Assembly: GCF_019721995.1 (NCBI RefSeq)
Contig: NZ_BLYC01000002.1
Coordinates: 186,001-250,000, forward strand
DNA from: Bathymodiolus japonicus methanotrophic gill symbiont
GTDB taxonomy: Bacteria > Pseudomonadota > Gammaproteobacteria > Methylococcales > Methylomonadaceae
DNA length: 64,000 bases
Direction: 5' to 3'
This document shows, in pieces, positions 39,934-49,313 of this stretch. How positions within the stretch are numbered: the stretch's first letter is position 1; each line of letters starts with the position of its first letter. The notes under the pieces were generated by a model, which saw nothing but the letters and a program-made list of their open reading frames with translations, had not been told where the DNA came from and searched no databases. The translations under genes and the position numbers were made by a program.

Positions 39934-39946
39934 GTTTTATCAGTTT

Positions 39947-39977
39947 AAAAAGCCGGGCTATATGTCCGGCTTTTTTA
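39947..39977 (+). terminator. Rho-independent terminator upstream of plsX
   Basis: AAAAAGCCGG-GCTATATGT-CCGGCTTTTTT is a strong GC stem with a T tract, presumably ending yceD-rpmF transcripts. Confidence 0.88.
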
Positions 39978-39999
39978 TAATAGCGACTGGAGTTTGTAG

Positions 40000-41028
40000 G
40001 TGAGTTTAATAATTTCGATTGATGCGATGGGGGGCGATCATGGCCCAGATTCGACCATCCCAGCCTCACTGGATTGCTTGCGCGAGAATCCGGATTTGCA
40101 GCTTATATTGGTGGGTAATGAGCAGATACTTGCGCCTTTGCTAGAGCATGCGTTAGTAGAATTTTCAGGGCGCTTATCTCTACAACATGCATCGCAGTGT
40201 GTAGCTATGGATGAATCGCCATCCAAGGCGTTGAGAAATAAAAAAGACTCATCAATGCGCGTAGCTATTAATCTGGTGCGTGAAGGTAAGGCGGATGCCT
40301 GCGTTAGTGCCGGAAATACAGGTGCGCTGATGGCGACTGCAAGATTTGTATTAAAAATGATTCCCGGCATAGACAGGCCGGCGATTATCTCGTCTATGCC
40401 ATCAATTTTTGGGCATACGCATGTGCTAGATTTAGGTGCTAATGTAGACAGTCCGGCAGCAAGTCTATTTCAATTTGCGGTGATGGGCGCAGAGGTCGTC
40501 AAGGCTCTGGAAAATATTAGTGACCCGACTGTGGGCTTGCTAAATATTGGTGAAGAAGAAACCAAAGGTAATGAGCAGGTTAAAGCCGCAGCAAAGTTAC
40601 TGGAAAATTCCAAGCTTAATTATATTGGTTATGTGGAAGGGAATTCGCTGAATGCCGGTGATGAAAAAGTCGATTTGATTGTTTGTGATGGCTTTGTCGG
40701 GAATATCGCTTTAAAATCGATTGAAGGAGCAGCAAAGATGATTACTTCTGTGATGAAGGAGTCGTTTTCCAGTAGTCTGTTTACTAAAGTTGCTGCATTA
40801 ATTTCATATCCAGTATTAAAAGCGATTAAGAACCGTATAGACCCCAGGCTGTATAATGGCGCTAGCTTTTTAGGTCTGAAAGGTCTTGTGATTAAAAGTC
40901 ATGGCGGAGCGGATGCTTTGGCATTCAAAACGGCTATCCATGTGGCAGAAATTGAAGTAGAAAAAAATGTGATCCAAAAAATTAGCGAGCAAGTCGAGCA
41001 CGCTTTAAGCAGGAGAGAAAACACATGA
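40000..41028 (+). CDS. plsX: Phosphate acyltransferase PlsX
   Basis: Converts acyl-ACP to acyl-phosphate for phospholipid synthesis at the membrane. 342 aa, start GTG at 40000 giving SLIISIDAMGGDHGPDSTIP, with VSAGNTGALMATA and LNIGEEETKGNEQVK. Full length and intact. The last four bases overlap the fabH start (ATGA). Confidence 0.96.
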   Translation: MSLIISIDAMGGDHGPDSTIPASLDCLRENPDLQLILVGNEQILAPLLEHALVEFSGRLSLQHASQCVAMDESPSKALRNKKDSSMRVAINLVREGKADACVSAGNTGALMATARFVLKMIPGIDRPAIISSMPSIFGHTHVLDLGANVDSPAASLFQFAVMGAEVVKALENISDPTVGLLNIGEEETKGNEQVKAAAKLLENSKLNYIGYVEGNSLNAGDEKVDLIVCDGFVGNIALKSIEGAAKMITSVMKESFSSSLFTKVAALISYPVLKAIKNRIDPRLYNGASFLGLKGLVIKSHGGADALAFKTAIHVAEIEVEKNVIQKISEQVEHALSRRENT

Positions 41029-41987
41029 CAGCGTATGCAGAAGTAATTGGTACAGGTGGCTATTTACCCGCTGAAATAAGAACTAATGAGGATATTTCAC
41101 GTACAGTCGATACCTCTGATAGCTGGATTTTTGAGCGTACCGGTATTAAAAGTCGACGCATCGCTGCAAAGGATGAAACCACTTCAAGTATGGCAGAAGT
41201 CGCTGCCAGGCAAGCAATAGCAATGGCGGATATCGATCCTAAAGATATCGATTTAATTATTGTTGCCACTGGAACACCGGATAATATTTACCCCAGTACC
41301 GGGTGTATGTTGCAGCACCGCTTAGGTGTGAAAGAATGTGTGGCCTTTGATATACAGGCCGCTTGCTCAGGATCCATCTTTGGTCTGGATATGGCGAGTC
41401 AATATATCAAGTCAGGAGCTGCTAAACTCGTTTTAGTCGTTGGAACTGAAATTAATTCACGAATTGTTGACTGGACCGACCGTGGAACCTGTATTTTATT
41501 TGGTGATGGCGCAGGCGCAATGTTATTGCAGGCAGCTGATGAAGCAGGGATTTTATCCACGCATATTCACTCGGATGGTCGATTTGAAGATTTATTAAAC
41601 TGCCCTAATCATCAGGCTTTAGGAAAAACGGATACGCCAAGCTATATTTCCATGAAGGGTAATGAAGTATTTAAAGTTGCAGTGAATACGCTGGGTCGGA
41701 TTGTCGATGAAACGCTGGCAGCGAATAATATGCAAAAAGAAGATATCGACTGGTTAGTACCCCATCAGGCAAACAGTCGTATTATCGCTGCCACGGCTAA
41801 AAAATTAAAAATGTCTATGGATCATGTGGTATTAACTCTGGAAAACCAGGGTAATACCTCTTCAGCATCGGTGTTACTGGCTTTTAATGAAGCAGTCAGG
41901 GACGGGCGCATACAGCGTGGACATATCGTGTTATTAGAAGCATTTGGTGCAGGCTTTACCTGGGGTTCTGCGCTTATCAAGTTTTAG
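41025..41987 (+). CDS. fabH: Beta-ketoacyl-ACP synthase III
   Basis: Starts fatty acid synthesis by condensing acetyl-CoA with malonyl-ACP. 320 aa. The catalytic Cys lies in FDIQAACSGSIFGLDMA, His in WLVPHQANSRIIAA and Asn in ENQGNTSSASV. Overlaps plsX by 4 bases. Intact. Confidence 0.97.
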   Translation: MTAYAEVIGTGGYLPAEIRTNEDISRTVDTSDSWIFERTGIKSRRIAAKDETTSSMAEVAARQAIAMADIDPKDIDLIIVATGTPDNIYPSTGCMLQHRLGVKECVAFDIQAACSGSIFGLDMASQYIKSGAAKLVLVVGTEINSRIVDWTDRGTCILFGDGAGAMLLQAADEAGILSTHIHSDGRFEDLLNCPNHQALGKTDTPSYISMKGNEVFKVAVNTLGRIVDETLAANNMQKEDIDWLVPHQANSRIIAATAKKLKMSMDHVVLTLENQGNTSSASVLLAFNEAVRDGRIQRGHIVLLEAFGAGFTWGSALIKF

Positions 41988-41994
41988 GATAATT

Positions 41995-42948
41995 ATGAGT
42001 ACACAAAACAATCAACTCGCCTTTGTCTTTCCGGGGCAAGGTTCGCAATCAGTGGGCATGCTGACCGAAATGGCTGAGAGCTATCCGGATATTAAAGATA
42101 CTTTTGCACAGGCATCGTCGGTGCTAGGTCTGGATCTATGGACTTTGGTGGCTGATGGGCCTGCAGAAGACTTAAATCAGACGCATAATACTCAGCCAGC
42201 CATGCTGGCAGCAGGGGTTGCATTATGGAAAGTCTGGTGTGCGCACTCTGATATTCGGCCTGCTTATATGGCCGGGCATAGTCTCGGTGAATACACCGCA
42301 TTAGTTTGCTCAGGGGTGCTGGATTTTGCCGATGCAATTGAGCTGGTAGCAGCGCGAGGTCGGTTTATGCAGCAAGCTGTTCCTGAAGGTGTGGGTGCTA
42401 TGGCGGCAGTGCTAGGGCTAGCTGATGAGCAAGTAATACAAGTGTGTAGGGATGCTGCACAAGGTGAAGTTTGTGCAGCAGTGAATTTTAATTCACCGGG
42501 ACAGGTGGTGATTGCCGGCAATAGTGCAGCAATTGATAGAGCGATGGCGGCAGCAAAAGAAGCCGTTGCCAGGCGTGCGCTTAAATTACCTGTTAGTGTG
42601 CCATCACACTGCGCTTTGATGCAGTCTGCAGCTGAAAAACTGTATGCCAAAATGCAGGATATGCCGTTTGCTGAACCTGATGTTACCTTATTACATAATG
42701 TTGATGTTAGTGTGCACAAGGGGGCAGAAGAGATCCGCCTGGCTTTGCAGCAGCAGCTATTTATGCCGGTGCGCTGGGTAGATACAGTGAAGGCCTTGAC
42801 TGAACAAGGTGTAACGACGATTGCTGAAATTGCTCCAGGCAAAGTACTTATGGGCTTGAATAAACGTATTGTTAAAGCAGCAGACCACTTTACTGTTTAT
42901 AACCCTGATACCTTAAATAAATTATTGGAGCATTACGCAAATGACTAA
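41995..42948 (+). CDS. fabD: Malonyl-CoA:ACP transacylase
   Basis: Loads malonate onto ACP. The ATG at 41995 (MSTQNNQLAFVFPGQGSQSV) is chosen because it follows the fabH stop by 7 bases and matches family starts; a longer frame begins inside fabH. The nucleophile Ser is in AGHSLGEYTAL, His in VPSHCALM. Overlaps fabG by 8 bases. Confidence 0.97.
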   Translation: MSTQNNQLAFVFPGQGSQSVGMLTEMAESYPDIKDTFAQASSVLGLDLWTLVADGPAEDLNQTHNTQPAMLAAGVALWKVWCAHSDIRPAYMAGHSLGEYTALVCSGVLDFADAIELVAARGRFMQQAVPEGVGAMAAVLGLADEQVIQVCRDAAQGEVCAAVNFNSPGQVVIAGNSAAIDRAMAAAKEAVARRALKLPVSVPSHCALMQSAAEKLYAKMQDMPFAEPDVTLLHNVDVSVHKGAEEIRLALQQQLFMPVRWVDTVKALTEQGVTTIAEIAPGKVLMGLNKRIVKAADHFTVYNPDTLNKLLEHYAND

Positions 42949-43669
42949 AAAAGTCGCTTTAGTAACCGGTGCCAGCCGTGGAATTGGCCGTGCCATTGCA
43001 GAGAAATTAGTTGCAGATGGTTGTTTTGTTATCGGCACTGCAACCTCAGATAATGGGGCTGATGCGATTTCTACTTATCTGGCAGATAACGGCAAAGGCA
43101 TGAAGTTGAATGTCTCTGATCCTGATTCAATCGCTACAGTCATAAAAAGTATTGCTGATGAGTATGGTGCTCCGGAAATCCTGGTCAATAATGCCGGAAT
43201 TACCCGGGATAATTTATTGGTGCGCATGAAAGAAGACGAATGGGACGATATTATCAATACCAATCTAACTTCGGTTTTCAGAATGAGCAAGGCGGTATTA
43301 AGAGGTATGATGAAAGCCAGGTCAGGGCGTATTATCAATATATCCTCTGTCGTGGGCGCGACCGGTAATGCCGGGCAGGCAAATTACGCGGCAGCAAAAG
43401 CAGGTATGCTCGGCTTTGCTAAATCTATGGCTAAAGAAGTAGGTTCTCGTGGTATCACTGTTAATACAGTGGCACCTGGTTTTATCGGTACTGATATGAC
43501 ACGTGAATTATCTGATGAAGTTAAGCAGGCTTTATTGGCGGGTATCCCCTTGGCACGTCTTGGAGATGCACAGGAAATAGCACACGCGGTTGCATTTTTA
43601 GCGTCTGATGGTGCTGCCTATATCACCGGTGAAACTCTGCATGTGAATGGTGGTATGTTTATGGCGTAA
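42941..43669 (+). CDS. fabG: 3-oxoacyl-ACP reductase
   Basis: NADPH-dependent reductase of the elongation cycle. 242 aa SDR fold: TGASRGIGRAIA nucleotide loop, NNAGITRDN, active-site Ser (NISSVVG) and YAAAKAG (YxxxK). Intact. Confidence 0.97.
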   Translation: MTKKVALVTGASRGIGRAIAEKLVADGCFVIGTATSDNGADAISTYLADNGKGMKLNVSDPDSIATVIKSIADEYGAPEILVNNAGITRDNLLVRMKEDEWDDIINTNLTSVFRMSKAVLRGMMKARSGRIINISSVVGATGNAGQANYAAAKAGMLGFAKSMAKEVGSRGITVNTVAPGFIGTDMTRELSDEVKQALLAGIPLARLGDAQEIAHAVAFLASDGAAYITGETLHVNGGMFMA

Positions 43670-43797
43670 AATTATGCCAACGCATAATTTTCAAGTATAA
43701 TTGCACGGCTTATAAAAAATACCTATAAGCCGAACCAGATTAATAATAATAGCGATGCTGAATCATTGAAATCAGCATCCATTAAGGAAAAAATAAT

Positions 43798-44028
43798 ATG
43801 AGTAGCATTGAAGAACGTGTAAAAAAGATTGTCGCTGAGCAACTAGGTGTTAAAGAAGATATCGCTAATGACGCATCATTTGTCGATGATTTAGGCGCTG
43901 ACTCACTTGATACAGTTGAATTAGTTATGGCATTAGAAGAAGAATTCGAATGTGAAATACCTGATGATGACGCTGAAAAAATTACAACTGTACAACAAGC
44001 TATAGACTACGTAAATGCTAACGGCTAA
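43798..44028 (+). CDS. acpP: Acyl carrier protein
   Basis: 76 aa, acidic. The phosphopantetheine Ser is in the canonical [11 protein letters not shown] strong AAGGAA site precedes the ATG, and the 128-bp gap after fabG fits a separate promoter for high expression. Confidence 0.98.
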   Translation: MSSIEERVKKIVAEQLGVKEDIANDASFVDDLGADSLDTVELVMALEEEFECEIPDDDAEKITTVQQAIDYVNANG

Positions 44029-44116
44029 TATCCTGGCTTGTTACGAATTAATGGGTAATTGATATTACCCATTAATATCCCCTTCTTATTTCTCTCTCTA
44101 TTTCAGGTATCCTCCA

Positions 44117-45361
44117 TTGAGTACACGTCGCGTTGTTATTACAGGGCTAGGCGCAATTACGCCTCTTGCAAACACAGTTTCTGAAACATGGGATGGTATT
44201 ATTAACGGAAAAAGTGGTATTAGCCCGATTGATTCCTTTGATATCTCTCCTTTTGCCACAACCTTTGGCGGCGTCATCAGAAATTTTGATATCAGCGAAT
44301 ATATTCCGGCAAAAGATGCAAAACGTATGGATGGCTTCATTCATTATGGGATTGCCGCAGGGAGTCAGGCAATTGAAGACTCGGGAATAGAAGTAACAGA
44401 TGAAAATTCAGGAAGAATAGGTGTCGCGATTGGTTCAGGTATTGGGGGGATAACAGGCATAGAGGAATGTCATGCAACTTATACGAAAAGTGGTCCACGA
44501 CGTATATCGCCTTTCTTTGTACCGGGAAACATCACCAATATGATTTCAGGGAACCTATCCATAAAATATGGACTAAAAGGGCCCAATTTTGCAATTGTGA
44601 CTGCATGCACCACAGGCGCACACAATATTGGTGATGCAGCACGTATTATTAAATATGGTGATGCGGATGTTATGGTGGCAGGGGGAGCAGAGCGTTGTAC
44701 ATCATCCGCAACAGCGATGGGGGGCTTTTGTTCGGCTAAAGCACTTTCTCGTCGTAATGATGACCCACAGGCCGCGAGTCGTCCCTGGGATAAAGATCGT
44801 GATGGCTTTGTCTTAAGTGATGGCTCAGGCGTAGTCGTACTGGAAGAGCTGGAACATGCCAAAGCACGAGGTGCTAAAATTTATGCTGAAGTGGTGGGTT
44901 ATGGTATGAGTGGCGATGCCTATCATATGACCACACCATCAGAAGGCGGCGAAGGGGCTGCGCGTTGTATGAAAAATGCTTTGCGCGATGCTGGTATAAA
45001 TCCGGCTGATGTAGATTATATCAATGCTCATGGCACTTCTACATCTGCAGGTGATTTAGGTGAAACGCAGGCAATGAAAGCGGCACTAGGTGATCATGCT
45101 TATAAGGTTGCAGTTAGTTCCACAAAATCAATGATTGGTCATTTGCTGGGTGCTGCGGGTGGTATTGAGGCTGTATTTGGTGCCTTAAGCATTAAAAATC
45201 AAATAGCTCCTCCTACGATTAATCTTGAAAACCAGGATCCGGAATGTGACCTTGATTTTGTACCTAATACTGCGCGGGATATGAAAATTGATGTTGCCAT
45301 TTCCAATTCATTTGGTTTTGGTGGTACCAATGGCACACTAGTATTTAAACGCTACGAATAG
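44117..45361 (+). CDS. fabF: Beta-ketoacyl-ACP synthase II
   Basis: Elongating condensing enzyme, 414 aa. Cys in [12 protein letters not shown], His in [11 protein letters not shown] and [15 protein letters not shown]. The start is read as TTG at 44117 ([16 protein letters not shown]); no ATG or GTG is available before the conserved region. Intact. Confidence 0.97.
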   Translation: MSTRRVVITGLGAITPLANTVSETWDGIINGKSGISPIDSFDISPFATTFGGVIRNFDISEYIPAKDAKRMDGFIHYGIAAGSQAIEDSGIEVTDENSGRIGVAIGSGIGGITGIEECHATYTKSGPRRISPFFVPGNITNMISGNLSIKYGLKGPNFAIVTACTTGAHNIGDAARIIKYGDADVMVAGGAERCTSSATAMGGFCSAKALSRRNDDPQAASRPWDKDRDGFVLSDGSGVVVLEELEHAKARGAKIYAEVVGYGMSGDAYHMTTPSEGGEGAARCMKNALRDAGINPADVDYINAHGTSTSAGDLGETQAMKAALGDHAYKVAVSSTKSMIGHLLGAAGGIEAVFGALSIKNQIAPPTINLENQDPECDLDFVPNTARDMKIDVAISNSFGFGGTNGTLVFKRYE

Positions 45362-45421
45362 TGGTTAAGCTTTGCAATGGGAAATGGAAGTAATTAATTA
45401 TCCAATGTGTTAAATTCATAA

Positions 45422-45625
45422 CTGAAGTTTCCCAATAATTACTTATGGTAAAATTGAAACTATGCTACAACTATATGAAAAAAATAGTCTTTTCATTCGT
45501 TTCAGATGCTATTGCCTAAGGGGAATTAAGTAGGTGTTTGCTATAAACATGGCAAAACCACCTAAAATAAACCTCGATACACCAGCATTGTGTATTTCAG
45601 CTATTCAATAATTGGGAAACTTCAG
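45422..45625 (-). repeat. MITE E, copy 7 (reverse orientation)
   Basis: Standard E termini, 8-bp duplication ATTCATAA, between fabF and pabC. Confidence 0.93.
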
Positions 45626-45656
45626 ATTCATAAGTTACCGCTTTAAAAGGGTTAAC

Positions 45657-45690
45657 GTAGGATGGGCTTCCTATCGTCAGCACATTCTAC
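45657..45690. repeat. 34-bp REP-like palindrome, copy 2
   Basis: GTAGGATG...CATTCTAC, differing from the 4953 copy at a couple of bases. Confidence 0.6.
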
Positions 45691-45781
45691 ACTCCCTCCC
45701 TTAACTGAGTGGTAGAACTTGAAAGGCTGGGGTGATATTTAATCCATTTATTCTGAATGATTGTTTTTTTCCATACCCCTA

Positions 45782-46606
45782 ATGATCTTAATCAATGGCG
45801 AACGTAAAAATACATTAGACGCCACAGATCGTGGTATACACTATGGTGATGGTCTGTTTGAAACCATTGAAGTTATTCAGCAAAAACCTATTTTTTTAAA
45901 GCAGCACTTAGCACGCTTAAAAACAGGCTGCCAAATTCTGAAAATTCCATACCCAGATGCAGCTCTTCTGCTGGATGAATTCAAGCAAGTCAGTACTGGC
46001 TGCGAGCAAGGTGTTATTAAATTAATGCTAACGCGTGGCTCAGGTGGCCGGGGCTATCGCCAGCCAGAGCTTATAACGCCTACCCGAATTATTGCATTAT
46101 ACCCCTTTCCAGATTACCCAGAACACAACAAAACGCAAGGGATACAGGCGCGTTTTTGCAGTACTCGATTAGGTCTTAATCCGCTGCTTGCAGGTTTAAA
46201 ACATAATAACCGTCTGGAACAAGTGCTGGCCCGTGCTGAATGGCAGGATGAATTTCAGGAAGGGCTGATGCTTAATCTAGATGGGTATGTTATCGAAGGC
46301 ACGATGAGCAATCTGTTTGTCATTAAAGAGCAAATAGTCTATACGCCGGAGATTAAGGTCTCTGGGATAAAAGGGGTGATGCGCCAGGTTATTATCAATA
46401 TTGCCGAGCACAACAATATACCGCTACAGGAAGCATTGTTAAGCAAGGACTTTGTCCTGCAGGCAGATGAGTTATTTGTCAGTAATTCGGTTATTGGCAT
46501 CTGGCCGATTAGATCTTTAGAAAATAAAGCTTACGCTGTTGGTATGCTGACGAAAAAAATACAGGCGACTTTAGAGAATTATAAAGCAAGAGAGTTTGTC
46601 GCATGA
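45782..46606 (+). CDS. pabC: Aminodeoxychorismate lyase
   Basis: PLP enzyme making p-aminobenzoate for folate. ATG 45782 gives MILINGERKNTLDATDRGIH; a 7-codon upstream extension is possible but less typical. Fold-type IV features: GIHYGDGLFETIEV, the PLP Lys in LAGLKHNNRLEQVLA and EGTMSNLFVI. Overlaps mltG by 4 bases. Its usual place between fabF and mltG is kept. Confidence 0.94.
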   Translation: MILINGERKNTLDATDRGIHYGDGLFETIEVIQQKPIFLKQHLARLKTGCQILKIPYPDAALLLDEFKQVSTGCEQGVIKLMLTRGSGGRGYRQPELITPTRIIALYPFPDYPEHNKTQGIQARFCSTRLGLNPLLAGLKHNNRLEQVLARAEWQDEFQEGLMLNLDGYVIEGTMSNLFVIKEQIVYTPEIKVSGIKGVMRQVIINIAEHNNIPLQEALLSKDFVLQADELFVSNSVIGIWPIRSLENKAYAVGMLTKKIQATLENYKAREFVA

Positions 46607-47613
46607 TTGTACGAATTGCTATTGCCCTGTTACTTATTATAAGTGCTGCTTTGGGATGGGGATGGCAGGACTATCAAAGGTTTATCACAAAACCACTGGT
46701 AGTACAGCAAGCGATTATTGTGGATATTGCCAGAGGGAGTTCCTTTCGCAGTATCATTCAGCAGCTTAATAGCCAGATAGATTTTCAGCGCCCTGGTATG
46801 GCTAAACTCTGGTTTAAAATACTGGCACGCCAGCAAGGTTTGATTAATCAATTAAAAGCAGGTGAGTACGAGATACCTGTGGGCACCACACCAAAAGAGT
46901 TTTTAGTTTTGCTTAGTAGTGGAGCAACACTGCAGCATAGCATTACCTTTCCTGAAGGCTGGACGTTTAAACAAATACGTCGGGCGCTAGAAGCAGATAA
47001 CAATTTAAAGCCGATAATCACAGCAGTAAGCAATACTGAAATTTTACATAAGCTAAACAGTGATTATACGCATCCAGAGGGCCTGTTTTTCCCTGACACC
47101 TATCGCTTTGAGAAAAATACCACAGACTTTGCTATTTTGCAGCAAGCCTATCAGAAAATGCAGCAGGTACTTAGCGAACAATGGGTAGGTAGAGAGCAAG
47201 GCTTACCTTTGACAGCAGCCTATGAGGCATTAATATTAGCATCAATCGTAGAAAAAGAAACCGGGCTTGCTACGGAACGGCCTGCCATTGCCGGGGTTTT
47301 TATCCGTAGGCTCAACAAGGGCATGCGCCTGCAAACAGATCCTACGGTAATCTATGGTATGGGAGATAGCTATCTGGGGAATATCCGTAAAAAAGATTTA
47401 CAAACTGTAACGCCTTATAATACCTATCGAATTAACGGCTTACCCCCAACCCCTATAGCTATGCCAGGGTTCGAGGCGATTAATGCGGTACTGCACCCAG
47501 CTAAAGGAAATAGCCTTTATTTTGTGGCGAATGGGGATGGCAGCCATATTTTTTCAGCGACCTTGAAAGAACATAATCGGGCAGTCAATAAATTTCAAAG
47601 GAAACAACGCTAA
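46603..47613 (+). CDS. mltG: Endolytic murein transglycosylase
   Basis: Cuts nascent glycan strands near the inner membrane. 336 aa with an N-terminal membrane helix (VRIAIALLLIISAALGWGW), a LysM-like part and the catalytic YceG domain: Glu in ASIVEKETGLATERP, FIRRLNKGMRLQTDPTVIYG, and PYNTYRINGLPPTPI. Overlaps tmk by one base. Intact. Confidence 0.95.
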   Translation: MIVRIAIALLLIISAALGWGWQDYQRFITKPLVVQQAIIVDIARGSSFRSIIQQLNSQIDFQRPGMAKLWFKILARQQGLINQLKAGEYEIPVGTTPKEFLVLLSSGATLQHSITFPEGWTFKQIRRALEADNNLKPIITAVSNTEILHKLNSDYTHPEGLFFPDTYRFEKNTTDFAILQQAYQKMQQVLSEQWVGREQGLPLTAAYEALILASIVEKETGLATERPAIAGVFIRRLNKGMRLQTDPTVIYGMGDSYLGNIRKKDLQTVTPYNTYRINGLPPTPIAMPGFEAINAVLHPAKGNSLYFVANGDGSHIFSATLKEHNRAVNKFQRKQR

Positions 47614-48245
47614 TGTCAGGACGATTTATTACGCTGGAAGGTGGAGAAGGCGTGGGTAAAACGACTAATATCGCCTATATCCAGGCATTATTAGCGGAAC
47701 ATAACATTTCGGTTTTGCTGACCCGTGAACCTGGCGGCACGGCCCTGGCTGAAAGTATAAGGCAATTACTACTCGATAATGAGCAGGAAGCGATTGCTGA
47801 ACAAACCGAATTACTGATGATGTTTGCTGCACGGGCGCAACATATCAAACATGTGATACAGCCAGTACTAGACAAAGGAACCTGGGTGCTGTGTGACCGT
47901 TTTACCGATGCCACCTATGCGTATCAAGGGGGGGGCAGAAATATGGATCTGTCCACTATTCAATGGCTGGAGAATTTTGTGCAAGGTGATTTTCGCCCGG
48001 ATTTAACTTTATTGCTGGATGCGCCTATACAGCTAGGAATGCAGAGAGCGGTACAACGCGGTAAGCTGGATCGCTTTGAGTCAGAGCAGATGACTTTTTT
48101 TGAGCAAGTGCGCCAGGCCTATTTAAATATCGCCGAACAGCAACCGGAGCGGGTGATGATTATTGATGCCACGCAAAGCCTGGAAAGTGTGCAAAAGCAG
48201 ATCAAACAAACATTAATGCAGCAGCTATTTAAGTTTGAGGGGTAA
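47613..48245 (+). CDS. tmk: Thymidylate kinase
   Basis: Phosphorylates dTMP. 210 aa: P-loop LEGGEGVGKTTN, TREPGGTALAE, and DRFTDATYAYQGGG. Intact. Confidence 0.97.
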   Translation: MSGRFITLEGGEGVGKTTNIAYIQALLAEHNISVLLTREPGGTALAESIRQLLLDNEQEAIAEQTELLMMFAARAQHIKHVIQPVLDKGTWVLCDRFTDATYAYQGGGRNMDLSTIQWLENFVQGDFRPDLTLLLDAPIQLGMQRAVQRGKLDRFESEQMTFFEQVRQAYLNIAEQQPERVMIIDATQSLESVQKQIKQTLMQQLFKFEG

Positions 48246-48327
48246 AATATTTGTATGTCGTTGATACTAAAATTACAAGCATTTATTAATCTATCTAAAA
48301 TAGATACTGCACAAGCCCGGTTTGTCC

Positions 48328-49311
48328 ATGAGTGATATGTTTTATCCTTGGCTGCAAGCCTATAGACAGAATTTATCCTCCTGTGTTAAGCAACAGCGCA
48401 TTCCACAGGCTTTGTTAATTAATGGCATTGCCGGACTAGGAAAGCATGAGCTGGCAAAGCAGTTTGCACAATATTTAATCTGTTTGGATAAGCAAGAAAC
48501 TACTTATTGTGGTAAATGTGCTAGCTGTAAATTATTTAGCGCGAATACCCATCCTGATTTTTTGCTTCTGCAACCTGAAGAGCCAGGCAAGGCAATTGTG
48601 GTTGCTGCCATCAGAGGGTTAATCAGCAAGTTAAACTTAAAGCCGCAGTATAGCGGCTATCGTGTGGTGATCATCAGGCCAGCAGATAAGATGAATATCA
48701 ACGCAGCCAATGCCTTTCTGAAATGTCTGGAAGAGCCACCAGAGCGTACAGTTTTTTTATTGCTCAGCGAGCAGATGCAGGCTCTACCAGCGACCATTAG
48801 AAGTCGCTGTCAAAAAATGCTTATAAAACCCCCTGAAATTAATAGTGCTGTACATTGGTTACAGGATCAGGGCATCGATGCAGAGCAGACCTTGTTATTA
48901 CATTTGGCACAAGGCGCGCCACTTAGGGCGCTCGCTTATGCGCAGGAAAATGTACTAGCGCAGCGTAATAGCTGCTTTACTGAATGGCAAAAGGTTTCCC
49001 AGGAAAAAGCGTGCCCGGTTCAGATTGCAGAAAAATGGCAAAAAATTCCGGATAATCAATTAGTACACTGGCTACTGAGCTGGACAGAAGATTTAATCAA
49101 GTGCTATTTTCAAATAGATAAAAGCCTGCTGCTTAATGTTGATTTAGAAAAACACTTGCGTGTATTGGCAATGCGACTAGACTTAAATAGATTATTTGGT
49201 TTTTATGACTTATTATTAAAAGATACTTATAGAATAAAAACGCAATTGAATAAGCAACTATTATTTGAAGAAATGCTTATTACCTGGTCGCAAGTAACCG
49301 TAAATAAATAA
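48328..49311 (+). CDS. holB: DNA polymerase III delta-prime subunit
   Basis: Clamp-loader subunit. ATG 48328 (MSDMFYPWLQAYRQNL); a two-codon-longer TTG start exists. It has the degenerate P-loop region GIAGLGKHELAKQFA, the zinc Cys cluster CGKCASCKLF, and AANAFLKCLEEPPERTVFLL. 327 aa, intact, in the standard tmk-holB-pilZ order. Confidence 0.94.
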   Translation: MSDMFYPWLQAYRQNLSSCVKQQRIPQALLINGIAGLGKHELAKQFAQYLICLDKQETTYCGKCASCKLFSANTHPDFLLLQPEEPGKAIVVAAIRGLISKLNLKPQYSGYRVVIIRPADKMNINAANAFLKCLEEPPERTVFLLLSEQMQALPATIRSRCQKMLIKPPEINSAVHWLQDQGIDAEQTLLLHLAQGAPLRALAYAQENVLAQRNSCFTEWQKVSQEKACPVQIAEKWQKIPDNQLVHWLLSWTEDLIKCYFQIDKSLLLNVDLEKHLRVLAMRLDLNRLFGFYDLLLKDTYRIKTQLNKQLLFEEMLITWSQVTVNK

Positions 49312-49313
49312 TT

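Noticed and set aside
9607-45625. MITE E repeats as a CRISPR array or dispersed attachment sites
   Set aside because: Copies are 204 bp, widely spaced, in both orientations, with 8-bp duplications: a MITE, not CRISPR.
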